Part shown: piece after piece, positions 23,788-36,516 of the stretch
How the letters are laid out: each line of letters begins with the position of its first letter
Position numbering within the stretch: the stretch's first letter is position 1
Origin: Chamaecrista fasciculata
Lineage: Eukaryota; Streptophyta; Magnoliopsida; Fabales; Fabaceae
Assembly: GCA_003254925.1 (NCBI GenBank)
Contig: QANZ01026512.1
Location: 8,880 to 72,879 of the forward strand
Length of the DNA stretch: 64,000 nt
Direction of reading: 5' to 3'
Position numbers and translations under genes: made by a program
Notes under the pieces: generated by a model
Seen by the model: only the letters and a program-made list of their open reading frames with translations
Told to the model about the DNA's origin: nothing
Databases searched by the model: none

Positions 23788-25761
23788 CAATTCAACCCCA
23801 CATGCATCACTCTTTGTTTAATTTGTTTGTTGGATTATATTTTTCAAACTAACTTTTTTTTAATAAAATGAAAAAAATGATACCAAAAAAAAAACGCAAG
23901 TCACTATCTATTATTACTGGACTCAGCAATAGAAGACCTCCAATTCCATAAAAGAAAACGTGTATGTAGATTTCATATTCAATGACAGGTATATACCTAT
24001 GATATTAATTATATCTCTTTAATAATATAATTTCATTTGAAAAATTTTAAGAGTCTCAATATTTATATTCTTGTCTCTAAAGTCTTTTAATAATCAATAT
24101 CTCAAAATGATGTATTAATAGTAACTTTAATAAGTCAAACATATTATTTTTAAATGGTTTATAGTTTATTTCACATTTTTTAAAAGTAATATTTTATAGA
24201 TGTGAAATCTACTCATGTATCCATATAGATTCTAGACTAATTGAATCTAAGTTATAGTTAAACCAATCTATAACACTAATCAAATTGACTTAGTGAAATG
24301 GATGGATTGTGAAGTCTCAAGAACTAATTATATTTAAAGACCAAATTAAATACAAACTATAATTATAATTTAGGAAAGTATTTAAAAAATTATTACAAAA
24401 CTTATTAACCTAGACATCATAACTAATACTTTAGCATGAACTCCACCAAATGACGAGACTTTACCTACTAAAAATAGAGTCTTATGTCCACGTCTAATTG
24501 CAGAAGAAACAACTCTTGAGAGAGATGATCCAAAATCTAAATTGTCTAATATTAGTATATATAGAACTACTTAAGTAAAATAACACTTTCACATACTTCA
24601 TTTTCGATGAGTCAACCAATAACCCTTAGAGACTCATATTTGGACCACCAAATCCAACAAAAAATAATGTTAATAATTATCAATCACATTTTATAAATAT
24701 ATAATTATATTAAAAAAATTATTTATTTCTTAAATATGAGAAAATATTACATTGCACGTGTTGATAATGTTTTATAATAGATTATGATTGGACTTTTTCA
24801 AAACATAATATAAATATTTTATTTATAAGAAAAGTGTAAATTGGTGCTATCAAAATGTAAGTTTTTATTGTTTTTTCTTTAAATTTTATAATATTTTTGG
24901 TGAGAAAATAATCATAATCTAAAGTAAACTAACAATTTTTGGTTATTTATCAAATATATATACTAACTTAAATTTATTTAATAGATTTGAGTTGTTTTAA
25001 ACTTTATTAACATTTGACTTAACTATTCATGTTAAAAAATAATGTTTGTCATTAAAAAACCATCACTGATATTTTATACTAGTAACTTTGTTTGTCGAAT
25101 GTTCAAATTAGTCTTAAATGTATGTCTTTAAATTTTTTTTTGGTAATTATCTTTAAATTTATTTTGGTTCTAAATATTTCAGAAGTTTCATATTAATCAT
25201 AAATATTACCATTTAATTTCACTATGGTTCCAAACTTATAGATATAGTTATATCTCTCTTGTTTCAAGTTTAGAACTACATGTTATTTTTTAGGGTGATA
25301 AAGAACTAGATGATTCTTTAAAAAAAATTGAAAGAAGATTAATGAGGGTGGCCACATAATTGTCGAAAAGAGAAGGGAAACATGATATCTTCATAGATGT
25401 ATGTAAATACGGTACAATGCCATTGGTTCTTTGCTTTCACAGACGCTGTCAATAATAAATCAAAATAGTTGAGACTTACCTTAATTTGTTAATTGTTAAT
25501 GGAAGAGTCTCGATTGATGAAGACATAAAAATGACACATAGGAATGAGCATGTGAATTTTTTCTTTTGGGCAATGAGCATGTGAATCTTTTTTTTTTTTT
25601 GGCCAATGAACATGTGAATCTTTTTTTTTTTTTTGGCCAATGAGCATGTGAATTATCTACTCTATGCAAATGTGGTAGATTCAAAGAGGAATGTGAGTCA
25701 ATTCACGTAAATGAAGTTGGCTTACAATAACATTTTTAAATTTTAATCATTCATTTCAAAA
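23788..25761. other. AT-rich intergenic DNA with a small tandem repeat
   Basis: No supported gene. At about 25,543-25,652 a unit of ~48 bp (CAATGAGCATGTGAAT plus a T-run) occurs three times. The rest is low-complexity AT-rich sequence. Confidence 0.4.
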
Positions 25762-26531
25762 TAATATATAATGATATTTAATCGTTCTCAAAATAGAGTT
25801 TAAAAATAAAATTTCAATATTCACTATCTATAATATCATAGTCTATAACTTTTTTATATTTAGAAAATAAGAATATCCATATATAGTTTTCTCTACAATT
25901 TTATACTTTTTGTTTTAAAGATTACAAGAATGAAAAAGAAAAAAAGAAAAGAAAATAAAGACAAGAACGACATTACATACCCTATCCAAAAAAAAGAACA
26001 TCAAGCCCACTAATAAACACATATTAGAAAAGGTGTGGAGTATTTAACTTTTTTTTAAAGGCAAAAGTATTAATTTTGTCATTAAATTTTATACCAACTG
26101 TCAATTTTATACTCAATTTTTTTTACTATCAATTTCATCCCCAATATTTTATATTTTGCTCAATTTTATCATTTGACTAACTTTTTCAATAATTTAACAA
26201 TAGATTGTATTCATTTTTCAATTTGACTTAAGATTTGAATTTATTTTTTTATTAATTTTATATTACATATCATTAGTCATGTAAATTCTATCGTGATAAT
26301 GTTTTGGTAAAGTAAAAACAACGGATAAAATTGACCAAAATATAAAACATCGAAGACGAAATTAATAGTAAAAAAAGATTAGAGACAAAATTAGCAGTGA
26401 ATGTAAAATTTAGACACGAAATTAATACTTCTACCTTCTTTAAATTAAGTTGAAAAGAAGGAGAAAAAAAAGAGAAGGATAAATAGTGTAAGAAATATGA
26501 GATAGTGGCAATAGAAGCTGGCCGACAAAGC
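25762..26531. repeat. ~770 bp direct repeat, copy A
   Basis: It begins TAATATATAATGATATTTAA and ends TAGAAGCTGGCCGACAAAGC, matching 26927-27690 with scattered differences. Inside, about 26,070-26,430 is a foldback element (arms GGCAAAAGTATTAATTTTGTC and the reverse complement). Confidence 0.85.
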
Positions 26532-26926
26532 GATTTGGTCCCTCCTTTTTTACTTAGTTAACAATTTAGTCCCTAATTTATTTTACATACATATTTGCGT
26601 GTCCGTTAGAGAAAAAAAAAGAGAAGAATAAATAGTGTAAGAAATATGAGATAGTGGCAATAGAAGCTGGCCGACAAAGCGATTTGGTCCCTCCTTTTTT
26701 ACTTAGTTAACAATTTAGTCCCTAATTTATTTTACATACATATTTGCGTGTCCGTTAGAGAAAAAAAAAGAGAAGAATAAATAGTGTAAGAAATATGAGA
26801 TAGTGGCAATAGAAGCTGGCCGACAAAGCGATTTGGTCCCTCCTTTTTTACTTAGTTAACGATTTGGTCCCTAATTTATTTTACATACATATTTGCGTGT
26901 CCGTTAAGACACGCAAAGCCCCCTAG
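26460..26926 (+). mobile_element. Helitron tail, tandemly triplicated (149 bp)
   Basis: The 3' end reads GCGTGTC-CGTTAA-GACACGC (stem-loop 26895-26914), then AAAGCCCCCTAG ending at 26926 with T beyond, a textbook Helitron end. Upstream, the block ending in GCGTGTCCGTTA recurs at 26597, 26746 and 26895, exactly 149 bp apart. Each unit joins ~72 bp of the end of the 770 bp repeat to ~77 bp of Helitron tail. Only the last copy has the full hairpin and CTAG. Confidence 0.8.
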
Positions 26927-27690
26927 TAATATATAATGATATTTAACATTTCTCAAAATAGAGTTTAAAAATAAAATTTCAATATTCACTATCTATAATA
27001 TCATAGTCTATAACTTTTTTATATTTAGAAAATAAGAATATCCATATATAATTTTCTCTACAATTTTATACTTTTTGTTTTAAAGATTACAAGAATGAAA
27101 AAAAAAAAGAAAGAAAAGAAAATAAAGACAAGAACGACATTAGATACCCTATCCAAAAAACAGAGCATCAAACCCACTAATAAACACATATTAGAAAAGG
27201 TGTGGAGTATTTAACCTTTTTTTAGAAGGCAAAAGTATTAATTTTGCTCCTAAATTTTATATTAACTGTCAATTTCATACTCAATATTTTTTTACTATTA
27301 ATTTTGTCCCCAATATTTTATAGTTTAGTCAATAATACTATTTGACTAACTTTTTCAATAATTTAATGACATATTATATTCTTTTTCAATCTGAGTTAAG
27401 ATTTGAGTATATTTTTCTATTAATTTTATATTACATATCATTAATCACGTAAATTATATCGTTAATATTTGGCTAAAGTAAAAACAACAGATAAAATTGA
27501 CTAAAATATAAAATATCAGAGACGAAATTGATAGTAAAAAAAGATTAAAGACGAAATCAACAGTGAATGTAAAATTTGAACACGAAATTAGTATTTAAAT
27601 TAAGTTGAAAAGAAGAAGAAAAAAAAAGGGAAAGATATAGAATAGTGTAAGAAGGATGAGATAGTGGCAATAGAAGCTGACCGACAAAGC
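26927..27690. repeat. ~770 bp direct repeat, copy B
   Basis: This partner of copy A starts exactly at the base after the Helitron CTAG end. It also contains a foldback element (about 27,230-27,600). After GACAAAGC it continues into different sequence (CGACCTCTTCGCCCGGG), so it lacks the Helitron tail. Confidence 0.85.
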
Positions 27691-28069
27691 GACCTCTTCG
27701 CCCGGGAAATGGGGGGAGTAGTACCATGGTTACACATACACATTCACAGCACACAAGCCTGTAAGAAGGGAGTGAGTGAAATGACAATTTTACCCTTTGC
27801 ACGTCCCCCACATGCTGCCATGTGAGGCCCAAATTTGTCTTCTCCATTCCATTCCTTTTCCTAAATTTAGTTATCGGACGGTTTTGCTTTGCTCCTTCTA
27901 CCTTCCACCACACCCCACTCCCTCCTCTTCTATTTCACTCGCTCCTCCCTAATACTTTTTTCCGTTTTTTCTATATTATCCTAATGAGATTAGTCTTCGC
28001 TTAGATCGTTACACAGATAGGCGGGAGAAATCCATGGAATTACCCAAGAAAAAGTATTGTTACAAGGAA
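27691..28069. other. GC-richer stretch, possible promoter or leader remnant
   Basis: It is less AT-rich than its surroundings and CT-rich on the + strand near 27,890-27,960. No long ORF that I recognise. It could be the 5' flank of a lost gene; evidence is weak. Confidence 0.25.
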
Positions 28070-28400
28070 AAAGTACTATCGGTACCTCTAAAGTATACAA
28101 TCACTTTTAGTTGTACCCTTCAATTTTTTTAATCAATTGTACCCCTAAAGTATGAGGTCAATTTTAGTTATACCCTTAACCTTTTTTTTTGTATCAATTA
28201 TACTCCAATCTTTTTCTTTTTGTGTCAATTGTACCCCCAAATTGGAAGGTATTTGGGGGTAGAATTGACGAAAATTAAATGTGAATCATTGGGTATAGCT
28301 GACTAAAAAAAACTTTGGGGGTGAATCTGAAACTGGCCTCATACTTTGGTGGTATAATTGACCCAAAAAAACTTTGGGGGTACAACTGAAAATGACTGCA
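28070..28400. repeat. foldback element
   Basis: The left arm has TACCTCTAAAGTATAC and spaced TTTTAGTTGTACCC blocks. The right arm has GGGGGTACAACTGAAA and related complements. A non-coding foldback/MITE-like repeat. Confidence 0.6.
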
Positions 28401-28599
28401 TATTTTAATTGTTATATCCATTTAGTTTCAAGTTTAAATGCAATAAATTTATAGTTACATGTTTCTTTTCATGAGTACTTTAGAATCGTCAATAAACAAG
28501 ACTAATTGAGTCCTAAATGTGAGTAACTCGCTTTGCCATTTAAAACGAAACCTACTATTTAATTATTATATTTACACTAAGTCAATTAATCACTTTTTT

Positions 28600-28935
28600 T
28601 TAATAATCAAAATATACTATTTAGTCATTCAATTATTATTATTGTCAATTATTTGATCCTTTAGTCAAATTCAGGGACTAAATAGTATAAATTTAGTACA
28701 AATTTAAGAACAAAAAAATATAAAATTAATTCATATTTAAGGACCAAATAATATTAATTTAGTACAAACTTTGGGATCAAAAAGTATAAAATTAATTCAA
28801 ATTCACGAACTAAATTGTCATTAGGGACCAAATAATTGATAATTGAACTATTTCAAGGACCAAATCGTGTATTTCGATTATTCAGAGATTGATTAATTGA
28901 CTTTGTGTAAATTTAGAGATCAAGCAGTAGGTTTT
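28600..28935. repeat. foldback element
   Basis: The arms are reverse complements: AATCAAAATATACTATTTAG on the left, and blocks such as GGACCAAATCGTGTATTTCG and GATCAAGCAGTAGGTT on the right. It is close in type to the elements at 45,020-45,720 and 50,672-50,958. Confidence 0.6.
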
Positions 28936-28974
28936 TTCCAATTTAAATAAGCAAAGTTGGTCATATTCTTCCTG

Positions 28975-29215
28975 TTTGAAATCCCAATGCAACAAATTCT
29001 AAATTATGTGCTAACTCTCAAAAAATTTCTTTCTCTATCCAATTGTGATCATGAACAAATAAGATCAAATCATGACTCGAAAGGAGACTTACGACCAATT
29101 TGAGAAATTATAGAAACATGTAAGACCAATATGAAACAAATGAAATATATAATTAAAGACCAATTTGAAATTTATCCTATAAATAAGGAACCAATTTGAG
29201 GTTTTGGCCAAAATA
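28975..29215. repeat. foldback-derived repeat
   Basis: It shares blocks (TGTAAGACCAATATGAAAC, GACCAATTTGAAATTTATCC) with 48,060-48,495 and 49,475-49,510. Probably a partial copy of that element family. Confidence 0.5.
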
Positions 29216-29698
29216 AATAGTGGTGTGACGTATTATGAAGAGACGCGTGTAGTAAACGTGGTGAGAAGCGCGTGAAATGGAAAGTAAGCGTGATGAGATG
29301 TTGAGGTGGTAGGCTGGCCGCTCACAACAAACAACAAACAACGTACTTGTCCAGATAAGCAGTGTTTATATCTTATCTTAATTACACCATCTTTTTTATT
29401 TATTTATTTATTTATTTATTTATTATTCCTATTTTTTAATTTCTAACACCATTTCATTGGTAAAATATGACTGTAAAATCAAATAATAATTCAATAAAAT
29501 ATTGGGGTTGACAGAGTGTACTGCATGGCTATTTTTAGCAATACAGCTTATATATGCATGAATCTTACATCACATAAATATAAAACATGATAATTTTTTT
29601 TTATGATAATTATGTGATTTTAGAGATTTTTAACAGTCAAATTAATGAAAATGTATATTAAAATAAAACATGANAACATATCTCTGTAACACGACCAC
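29216..29698. other. AT-rich DNA, no gene seen
   Basis: Includes a TTTA/TTTAT microsatellite near 29,395-29,425 and a single N at 29,674. It may be the body of the Helitron that ends at 29726, but no 5' end was found. Confidence 0.3.
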
Positions 29699-29726
29699 CC
29701 GTGCATCGCACGGGTAAAAACCTAGT
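29698..29726 (+). mobile_element. Helitron 3' terminus (second family)
   Basis: A perfect 8 bp stem with a three-base loop (ACCCGTGC-ATC-GCACGGGT, 29698-29716) is followed by AAAAACCTAG and then T. This is a common plant Helitron 3' end and is unlike the one at 26926, so it is a second family. Start unknown. Confidence 0.75.
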
Positions 29727-29829
29727 AAACAAAAAACACATGTGATGTAAAATTTTAATGGCCCAATTAAATCAGCTAAAAAGAAGAGAATAAGGCCCAA
29801 TCTAAATTATTTTAAGGTTTAAATTATTT

Positions 29830-30140
29830 TTAAGAAGGTTTTCTCTCAGAGGGGATAAGAGGTGTGTTGCCTCTATTGGATCTTCATATTTTTTCTTTGT
29901 AAAATTTCATATGATGTAGATCAAAGTTTGTATATCTTTTTTTTAGTATAGGAGATGTGGATCTAGATCTTTCTTCTTGGGTGTGTTGTCTGAGTTTGTT
30001 ATTACTCTCCTATGTAATGTTTCCTAGGAGTTTGTTGGCTGGATTTCATTGTAACATTTATGCCTTGATCTGTCTCCTTTGTATGTATGGCTTTGTGCCA
30101 TTTTTTTATGAATGAAATTTCATCCTTCTGACAAAAAAAA
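29830..30140 (+). mobile_element. LINE-like 3' end remnant
   Basis: It is T-rich and G-containing, ends ATGAATGAAATTTCATCC and then a poly-A run at about 30,130, the form of plant LINE 3' ends. No ORF remains. Confidence 0.4.
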
Positions 30141-30548
30141 AACTCTTACGAGTAAGGTTTTTAGAGAAAACATTAGAAATATTTTATTAAATATAATATA
30201 CTAATATTATTTAATTAAGTAACCCGCATTATATGTACAACTTATTATTATAGAATATAGATCCACCATATATTCATTTATTGAGATTAATTTATTTCTT
30301 GTAATTAAATTAAACATAGGGGTTACAAAATGATATATAGATTTTTAACTACAAAACTATGGGCCAAGTACTAACCTTTGTCTACTGTAACACTTTATAC
30401 TTATTTATTACAACAAATATATTTATGATTTACTTGATGTCATAAATCTCTCCAGTTAAGACTTTTTTTTGGGGCCAGACTATAATTAAGAATGTTTAGG
30501 ACTTTGTTAAAAATGTGAATTATAACAATACAACACAAGAAAGGGTGT

Positions 30549-31170
30549 GATTTTTTTTGGCAGGTAAAGCCAAGCATAGTACAAATAAAAAAACACAGCA
30601 AAATAATCTAATCTGTCCCTAGCATCAACAAGAACACTGGATAGAACATCAACTGACGAAAATGGGGGGTTTGCAACCCATCCAAGAGGACCCATCTTCA
30701 TGCCAGACAAATTGGCAAGACAATAAAAAAAAACCCGACCAGATCAAGAACGCCGTCGCCACAAAACCCGCCGCAGAAAACAAACGAACACGAGAAGAGA
30801 GCACACAAATCTAGGAAGGAAACTCGTTGAAAACCACTTGAACTTGAAAATCACTGCCGTAAAAGACACACAAAAAATAGCGTCACCGCAGAAGGCCAAA
30901 GCTAGGAAGCACCGCCGATAACCCTAATATGAAATAGAGTGAAATCTCTCATAAAAGAGAGAGGTGATCCCTCATGAGGAGCCCTAATATGAAATAGGGT
31001 GAAATCTCTCATAAAAGAAAGGGGTGATCCCTCATGAGGAGAGGTTTGAGAGAAAACTCGACTCTCATGAGAGAGAGAATTTTTTGGGCGGTTAGGGTTT
31101 TCTTTTTAGTTGGGGAACTGGCAAAGTGTTTTTTACTTTGAAGACATATTTGGTATCCGAAGTTTTGTCT
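30549..31170 (-). mobile_element. internally deleted LINE-like element
   Basis: On the - strand it starts with leader-like sequence (AACCCTAACCGCCC near 31,100), contains a 60 bp tandem duplication (30922-30981 and 30982-31040), and ends CTTTACCTGCC followed by eight A at 30549. A 5' leader joined to a poly-A 3' end with no reverse transcriptase suggests a deleted, non-autonomous LINE derivative. No target duplication was found. Confidence 0.4.
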
Positions 31171-31199
31171 GATTGATTCATATAGATTCAACTCGAGTG

Positions 31200-32935
31200 A
31201 CACACTTAATTATGATGAGAGAGTCTTCTAACAAAAATAATTACTACCATAAAATTGTGATCTTAATCTCATTTTTTTTTGCCCAAGATCTTGATCTCAT
31301 TATATCATCACATATCATAATATCTCAAGTTGAATGATAATATAATATGTGATGTAATATTCTATTATTAATTATATCGAACCAAAATGGTATGTTCGAG
31401 CAAATAAGAAAACAAGAAACATATATATTGAGGGAAATAAATTTTTAAATGACCCTTATACATAATTCTAAATATGATAATATATATATGCAAAGTGTTA
31501 TATTTATTAGCATACAAATTTGTCAACATTGTAAATGTCATATTATGTAAAATATTAGAATATCTATTATTACATTGTATGTATCAAATGCATGCATTCT
31601 AAATCGAAAGGCTAGGAATGATTATAATTATTTTTAATTGCTATATACTATTTTGACCTCCTTTGCTTATTAATTAATTTCATTATTAAGATTAAAGGAT
31701 TACTATTACAAAAAAATATCAAATTAGAAATTTCCCCATTTTTTGAACTTGTTTCTATCCCTGAATGACGTTAAGGTTGCATCATTTTAACAAGGAGTAA
31801 TTAAAATAACATTTAAATTTTCAATCAATGAAGAAAGAAAGTTGTTTTTACCTACTCCAATTCACCCTATTCCTTAATGGCCTATTTAAAACTCTATCAA
31901 ATCCATAATTTCTCTTTTGTTATCTTTTTGACCCTAACAACAATCATGATTGAAATATTTATGACATTGAATACGAAAATGATTCATGATTTAATTTGCA
32001 TAAAAGCGAGTTAATGCAATTCCCGCCCTTTTTATAATAGACAAAAATGTAATAATGAATGGTAATTAGCTAGTTTAAAAACCCAATTAAGGAAGTTATT
32101 GACATTATTTTTTAAAGGAGTAAATTAATAATTTCGTTGCTGAAAAGATGATAAATGTCTCAAATTAAACTTTAAAATATGGAATTACAATCAATTTAGA
32201 TATTTTACTATAATAATATAAATTTAACGACAAATATGATATATTTTCTTTAAAAAAAATGTAAACTAATATTATTAACAAAAGGATTGCATTGATTGGA
32301 CTTATATTTTTTAAAGATTAAATCGTATAATTTTGTTTTTCATGGACTATATAGATTTGTGTCATTTTTCATAGATCAAATTATTAATTTATTCTTATTA
32401 TTAATTGGAAGGAAAACTTCAAATTAAGTCCTTGTTCATAGGAATAAAGAGACAAAGGTTTAGTTGGATTCAACTCACACTACCCCTTTAAATCTGCTGT
32501 TCAAAGAGTTAATTATTCTTTTAAAAAATTTTTTTGCTAATTTAAAATTGAATTGAAAGTATATTCCAACTCAAGACATGTCCTTATTGTATTTTTTTTT
32601 AACAAAAAAAATCTAAAAAAATGGGACCATCATGTGCCCCCACAAAAGGCAACCGCCTCCGTCAGATCCGGCAGGCTGTACCGATCACAACCATTAAAAT
32701 ATTGAAGACTTTTCTTCCATATGTTATTGATTATATATATATATATAATTTATAATTTATTTATAGTACCACTAATTTAGGGGGTCTAATCTCTAATGGG
32801 ATCAAACGTAGTCAGCTTTTTAATTAGGGTTCCAGAAACGCAGGGTTCAGTAATCTGTAATCTTAGGCCCAATATTCTTCTAGGGATTGGTGATATAAAA
32901 ATAATTTCAAAATTTTTAAAAATCATAAAAAACCC
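31200..32935. other. AT-rich intergenic DNA upstream of MIR396
   Basis: No supported gene. About 32,120-32,400 is a foldback element (GATGATAAATGTCTCAAATTAA on the left; mirrored sequence at 32,350-32,380). The last ~300 bp before 32,946 presumably contain the MIR396 promoter. Confidence 0.4.
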
Positions 32936-32945
32936 TAAATTCTCC

Positions 32946-32953
32946 TATAAATA
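32946..32953 (+). promoter_or_regulatory. TATA box of the MIR396 primary transcript
   Basis: TATAAATA is followed by a CT-rich tract at 32,970-33,030, as in plant Pol II promoters. It lies about 240 bp before the mature miRNA. The start site would be near 32,975-32,985 (inferred). Confidence 0.55.
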
Positions 32954-33174
32954 CCAACCCCTCCTTCTTCATCCCACACCTTACTCCTTTCTTTCTCTCT
33001 CTAAGTCCCACCCACATTCTCTCTCTAGCTCTTTCCTTTGCCTTAGTATCATATTCATATACATTTCTTTCCTATGCCCTTTTTCTTTTGGATTAGGGTT
33101 TCAATCTTCCTAGCTATATATGAAGCTTCCAAGCCATTATATTCTTCATTTACTATTATCATCACTATTTATGG

Positions 33175-33306
33175 CTCTCTTTGTATTCTTCCACAGCTTT
33201 CTTGAACTGCATCTGAAGAGTGTTTCTTTTCATATATATATATATGAATATTATGCTTATCACCTTGTTTGCGGTTCAATAAAGCTGTGGGAAGATACAA
33301 ATAGGG
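33175..33306 (+). ncRNA. MIR396a: MIR396a-type microRNA precursor
   Basis: Mature miR396 is at 33189-33209 (TTCCACAGCTTTCTTGAA then CTG). The opposite arm at 33274-33294 (GTTCAATAAAGCTGTGGG then AAG) agrees, from memory, with the miR396a-3p strand of Arabidopsis. The arms pair with the usual bulges, flanked by a TTTGTAT/ATACAAA lower stem and a ~64 nt loop. miR396 represses GRF transcription factors and so limits cell proliferation in leaves (established). Short ORFs in the primary transcript are not evidence of a protein. Confidence 0.95.
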
Positions 33307-35021
33307 TCAATCACAAACTTGCATCGTTGGTGGATTCGCCTCTATTCCCTTAATTAATTGGTAAATATAATTCATCTTTTTTTATTTTTTTTAAATTGGT
33401 ATATATATTGTGTGTGTGTGTGTGTGGGTGCTGTGTAATTTTCACATTTGCTTAGATCTTGTTAATTAAGATTTAATCCATCTACTAAAGCATTGACTTT
33501 CTGGTGTTATCTTATCAGATTCTCAAGATTTCTGTGATCATGATGGATTAATCGGTGATTAATTCACAAGTCATCATCACAAGTAGCTATAGCTAGCTAG
33601 TAGCTAGTGATAATTGAAATCACAAAAAAAAAATAATTAACTATTCTATATAGACAATTATTGTTTGATTTGTTAGTGTTTACTAATTAATTTTTGTTTC
33701 TCCTCTTTCATCTTTTATTTGAAGCATTTTAGATATACATACATATACATATTCATATATTTAGCTTAGATTTTAAAATTATTTTTGACAGCACATGACA
33801 AATGGGATGCATTGTATAGATGTAGATGTGCTTGATGTGAGGCTTTTTCTTGTGTGTTAATTTAGTGGGTGTGTGTTGAATAATAATTTTTTTTTTCATA
33901 TATATATATATATATTTATATACATATCGTTATTTCTGAGCTGTTTCTGGGTTTGTTTTTTTCCCCCTTTTCTCTCTTTCTCTCTTAACCTTTTCTTTTG
34001 TTTTAAAGTGTCCCATGTGTAGCCACCATTGCAGGCAAAAGTTAGAACTAAATAGTTTATCAAATGTCCTCAATCACTTGATGATAAGATTAATATCTAA
34101 TTAAATAAAAACACATCCATATATAATAATATGTCTTACTTAATTCTTTAAACCTATTCGATCTACACATTGCGCTGTTAATTTCAGTCGACAAACTTAC
34201 AGATGGCTCAGTAATTAAATATACAATATTCCAGCCTGCACAGATTCAACACAATATATATATATATATACACATCTGATCTATTTAATAATCAATCAAT
34301 CACTGCAACTATATAGATGTATATAAATTTTTTGTATTAAATCTTAAACCACTTTGCTAGGAAAAAAAGCATGATGGTAATTTTCCTTCATAATTTACAA
34401 AATGTAATATACTCTTCAGATTCAGAATTTTGAAATCATCCCACCATCTAGTTAGCTAGCTAGATGATGAAGACATTGTTTTTAAAATATCTTCATGTAA
34501 CAACAAACAAATTTTTTTTTTTAAGGAACATTTTTTAAATTTTGAGTTTTGCTGAGGTATATATATATATTGTTAGACGATGGACCACAGAGGAGGAGTG
34601 ACCATACTGTCTTTTATCTCTCTCTCTCTCTCTCTCTCTCTATGGTTTTTGGAGCTCATTTCCAACAACTAATGAAAGCTTTTAAGCCATTGGTTAGTGA
34701 TGCCATAGCTAGAGTGTTAGGTGAAGCTTTTATGGAAAGGAATAACCACAAGGATATCAATCCCTTAAGGCTTTAATTAACATTTAAATCTCACAAAACT
34801 GTACTATGCTCATTTTGATTTTGCTCTCCATTAAAGAAACCTATACCCTAATTTAATATATATAATACAACCACACCTTCTCCATCCAAAACTAGGGTTT
34901 TCTTTTTCCCAACTAAGTTATTGCATTTTACACGATCACCTTCATCACCAGTACCAGCAATAACCATTTAATTATTATATATATAGATATGCATATATAC
35001 ATATGTATATATATATATATA
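33307..35021. other. MIR396a downstream region, AT-rich
   Basis: TA and TG microsatellites (about 33,395-33,425; 33,895-33,920; 34,255-34,270) and a CT repeat at 34,618-34,640. Apart from the small ORF at 34642, no feature is supported. Confidence 0.35.
34642..34776 (+). CDS. possible 44-aa hypothetical ORF
   Basis: The ATG directly follows a CT-repeat tract that would suit a leader. The 44-residue product (starts MVFGAHFQQLMKAFKPLVSD, ends NPLRL) looks protein-like, with a mix of hydrophobic and charged residues and a likely helix, unlike the low-complexity ORFs around it. I do not recognise it. It could be a small gene, a fragment of a lost gene, or chance. Confidence 0.2.
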   Translation: MVFGAHFQQLMKAFKPLVSDAIARVLGEAFMERNNHKDINPLRL

Positions 35022-35243
35022 GTAAACTAATAATTCGGTCTCTAAAAGATCACCGAGTTGACAACTTGGTCCTTGAAATTTTGAAATATATAGTTTAGAC
35101 CCTGAAAGATAAAATAGTATACTATTTAGTCCATTTATAGACTAAATAGTATATTATTTTAATCTTTAATTTTAGGGACTTAATTGTACATTTTAATCTT
35201 TCGTGATCTTTCAGGATCAAATTGTTAGTTTACTCTATATATA
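35022..35243. repeat. foldback element
   Basis: The left end AGTAAACTAATAATTCGGTC and the right end GATCAAATTGTTAGTTTACT are reverse complements, with TA-rich flanks on both sides. About 220 bp, no coding capacity. Confidence 0.7.
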
Positions 35244-36479
35244 TATATATATTCATGATTTTTCCAACCCTTCATGGAGATGACTACTTGACCTAGCTTT
35301 CATGCTAATATTGAGCCAAAACTCTTTAGTTTCAATTAGACTAAATTAATTTAATTATCTACTGATGGCCTTCAATTGATCTCCTCATGAGGGCATAAAG
35401 GGTTTGAATTTAATTTGATCTAATAATAAATAATCTATGAGCTATCTTTTTCCTTTTCAAAAGATATATATTGAGAAAAAGTCATAAATATGACCAACAA
35501 TGTCACTTTGATATATTGCAAGGATCAATATAATATCCTAATCAATGTAACCCACTAATCTAACATACATGCTCATTTGTTCCTCATTTAATGGCTTTGT
35601 TATTTTCCCTGTGTCTGACAAATACTTTTGAACTAATTGAGCATGATGTTTCTGCTTTTTCTTGGTCTTTGATCGATCTATTATTTAATTTTTCTTACAA
35701 TTCATAATTAATGTTATTATACCCTACTTTGCTTCAAAAGCTCCTTTTATAATATGACTTTTTTCTTTGTTTTTATCAATCTCAAATTCCCACCTACTTA
35801 AATAGTTAATTAATTATTATAATTGGATCTAGCTCTAGCTAAGCCAGCTGATAATGTGGGTTAAGTGCCTTCTTTCTGTTGTCAAATGATGTTGTTTTGT
35901 CTGATATAATTCTTCATCAATATATATATATATTATATATATTATAGCTAGCCTTTTCTTTCTTTCTTTTTTCTATGCTTCTTGGAGAAAGATAAAAACT
36001 GGGAAAGTTAGATATCCTTGTGCTCTGTGATGTGGGAAGATTGGAAGACCAGTGAAAACTGAAAAGAGTTAAAAAGACAAGAAGGTTAATATAAATTGTT
36101 AGACAAATTTCTTGGACTTGGCAAAACTTGTATATTATAAAACAATATATCATGTTGTAGCCCTTCATTGATGCTTTGATCTAGAAGAGAAACTTCAACA
36201 TCGATTGGCTAATAATTCTGAAATAACTCCTAAAAAAAATGTTATATATATATATATATAGATATCTTGAACCCATATTCTGCTTCGCAAGTCTCAACAG
36301 ATTGCACAGCCTAATTTCAAGTTTCAACCATGCATGCTGCCTTTATATATATGTTAATTTCCTGCATTATCATAGAGTACAATATATTTATTATGTAACA
36401 TATAATGAGGTACTTTATTTTGTTATTATATATGCCCCTTTGATATTAATCAAACCTTCATTCCAATCCATCCCTTCAT

Positions 36480-36516
<37 letters not shown>

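Noticed and set aside
27557-28004. Overlapping 118- and 60-codon ORFs on opposite strands
   Set aside because: Low-complexity Ser/Phe/Leu content with no recognisable domain; part lies in the 770 bp repeat.
33120-33353. 77-codon ORF covering the MIR396a hairpin
   Set aside because: The hairpin explains the conservation; the peptide is low-complexity and starts far from any known miPEP evidence.
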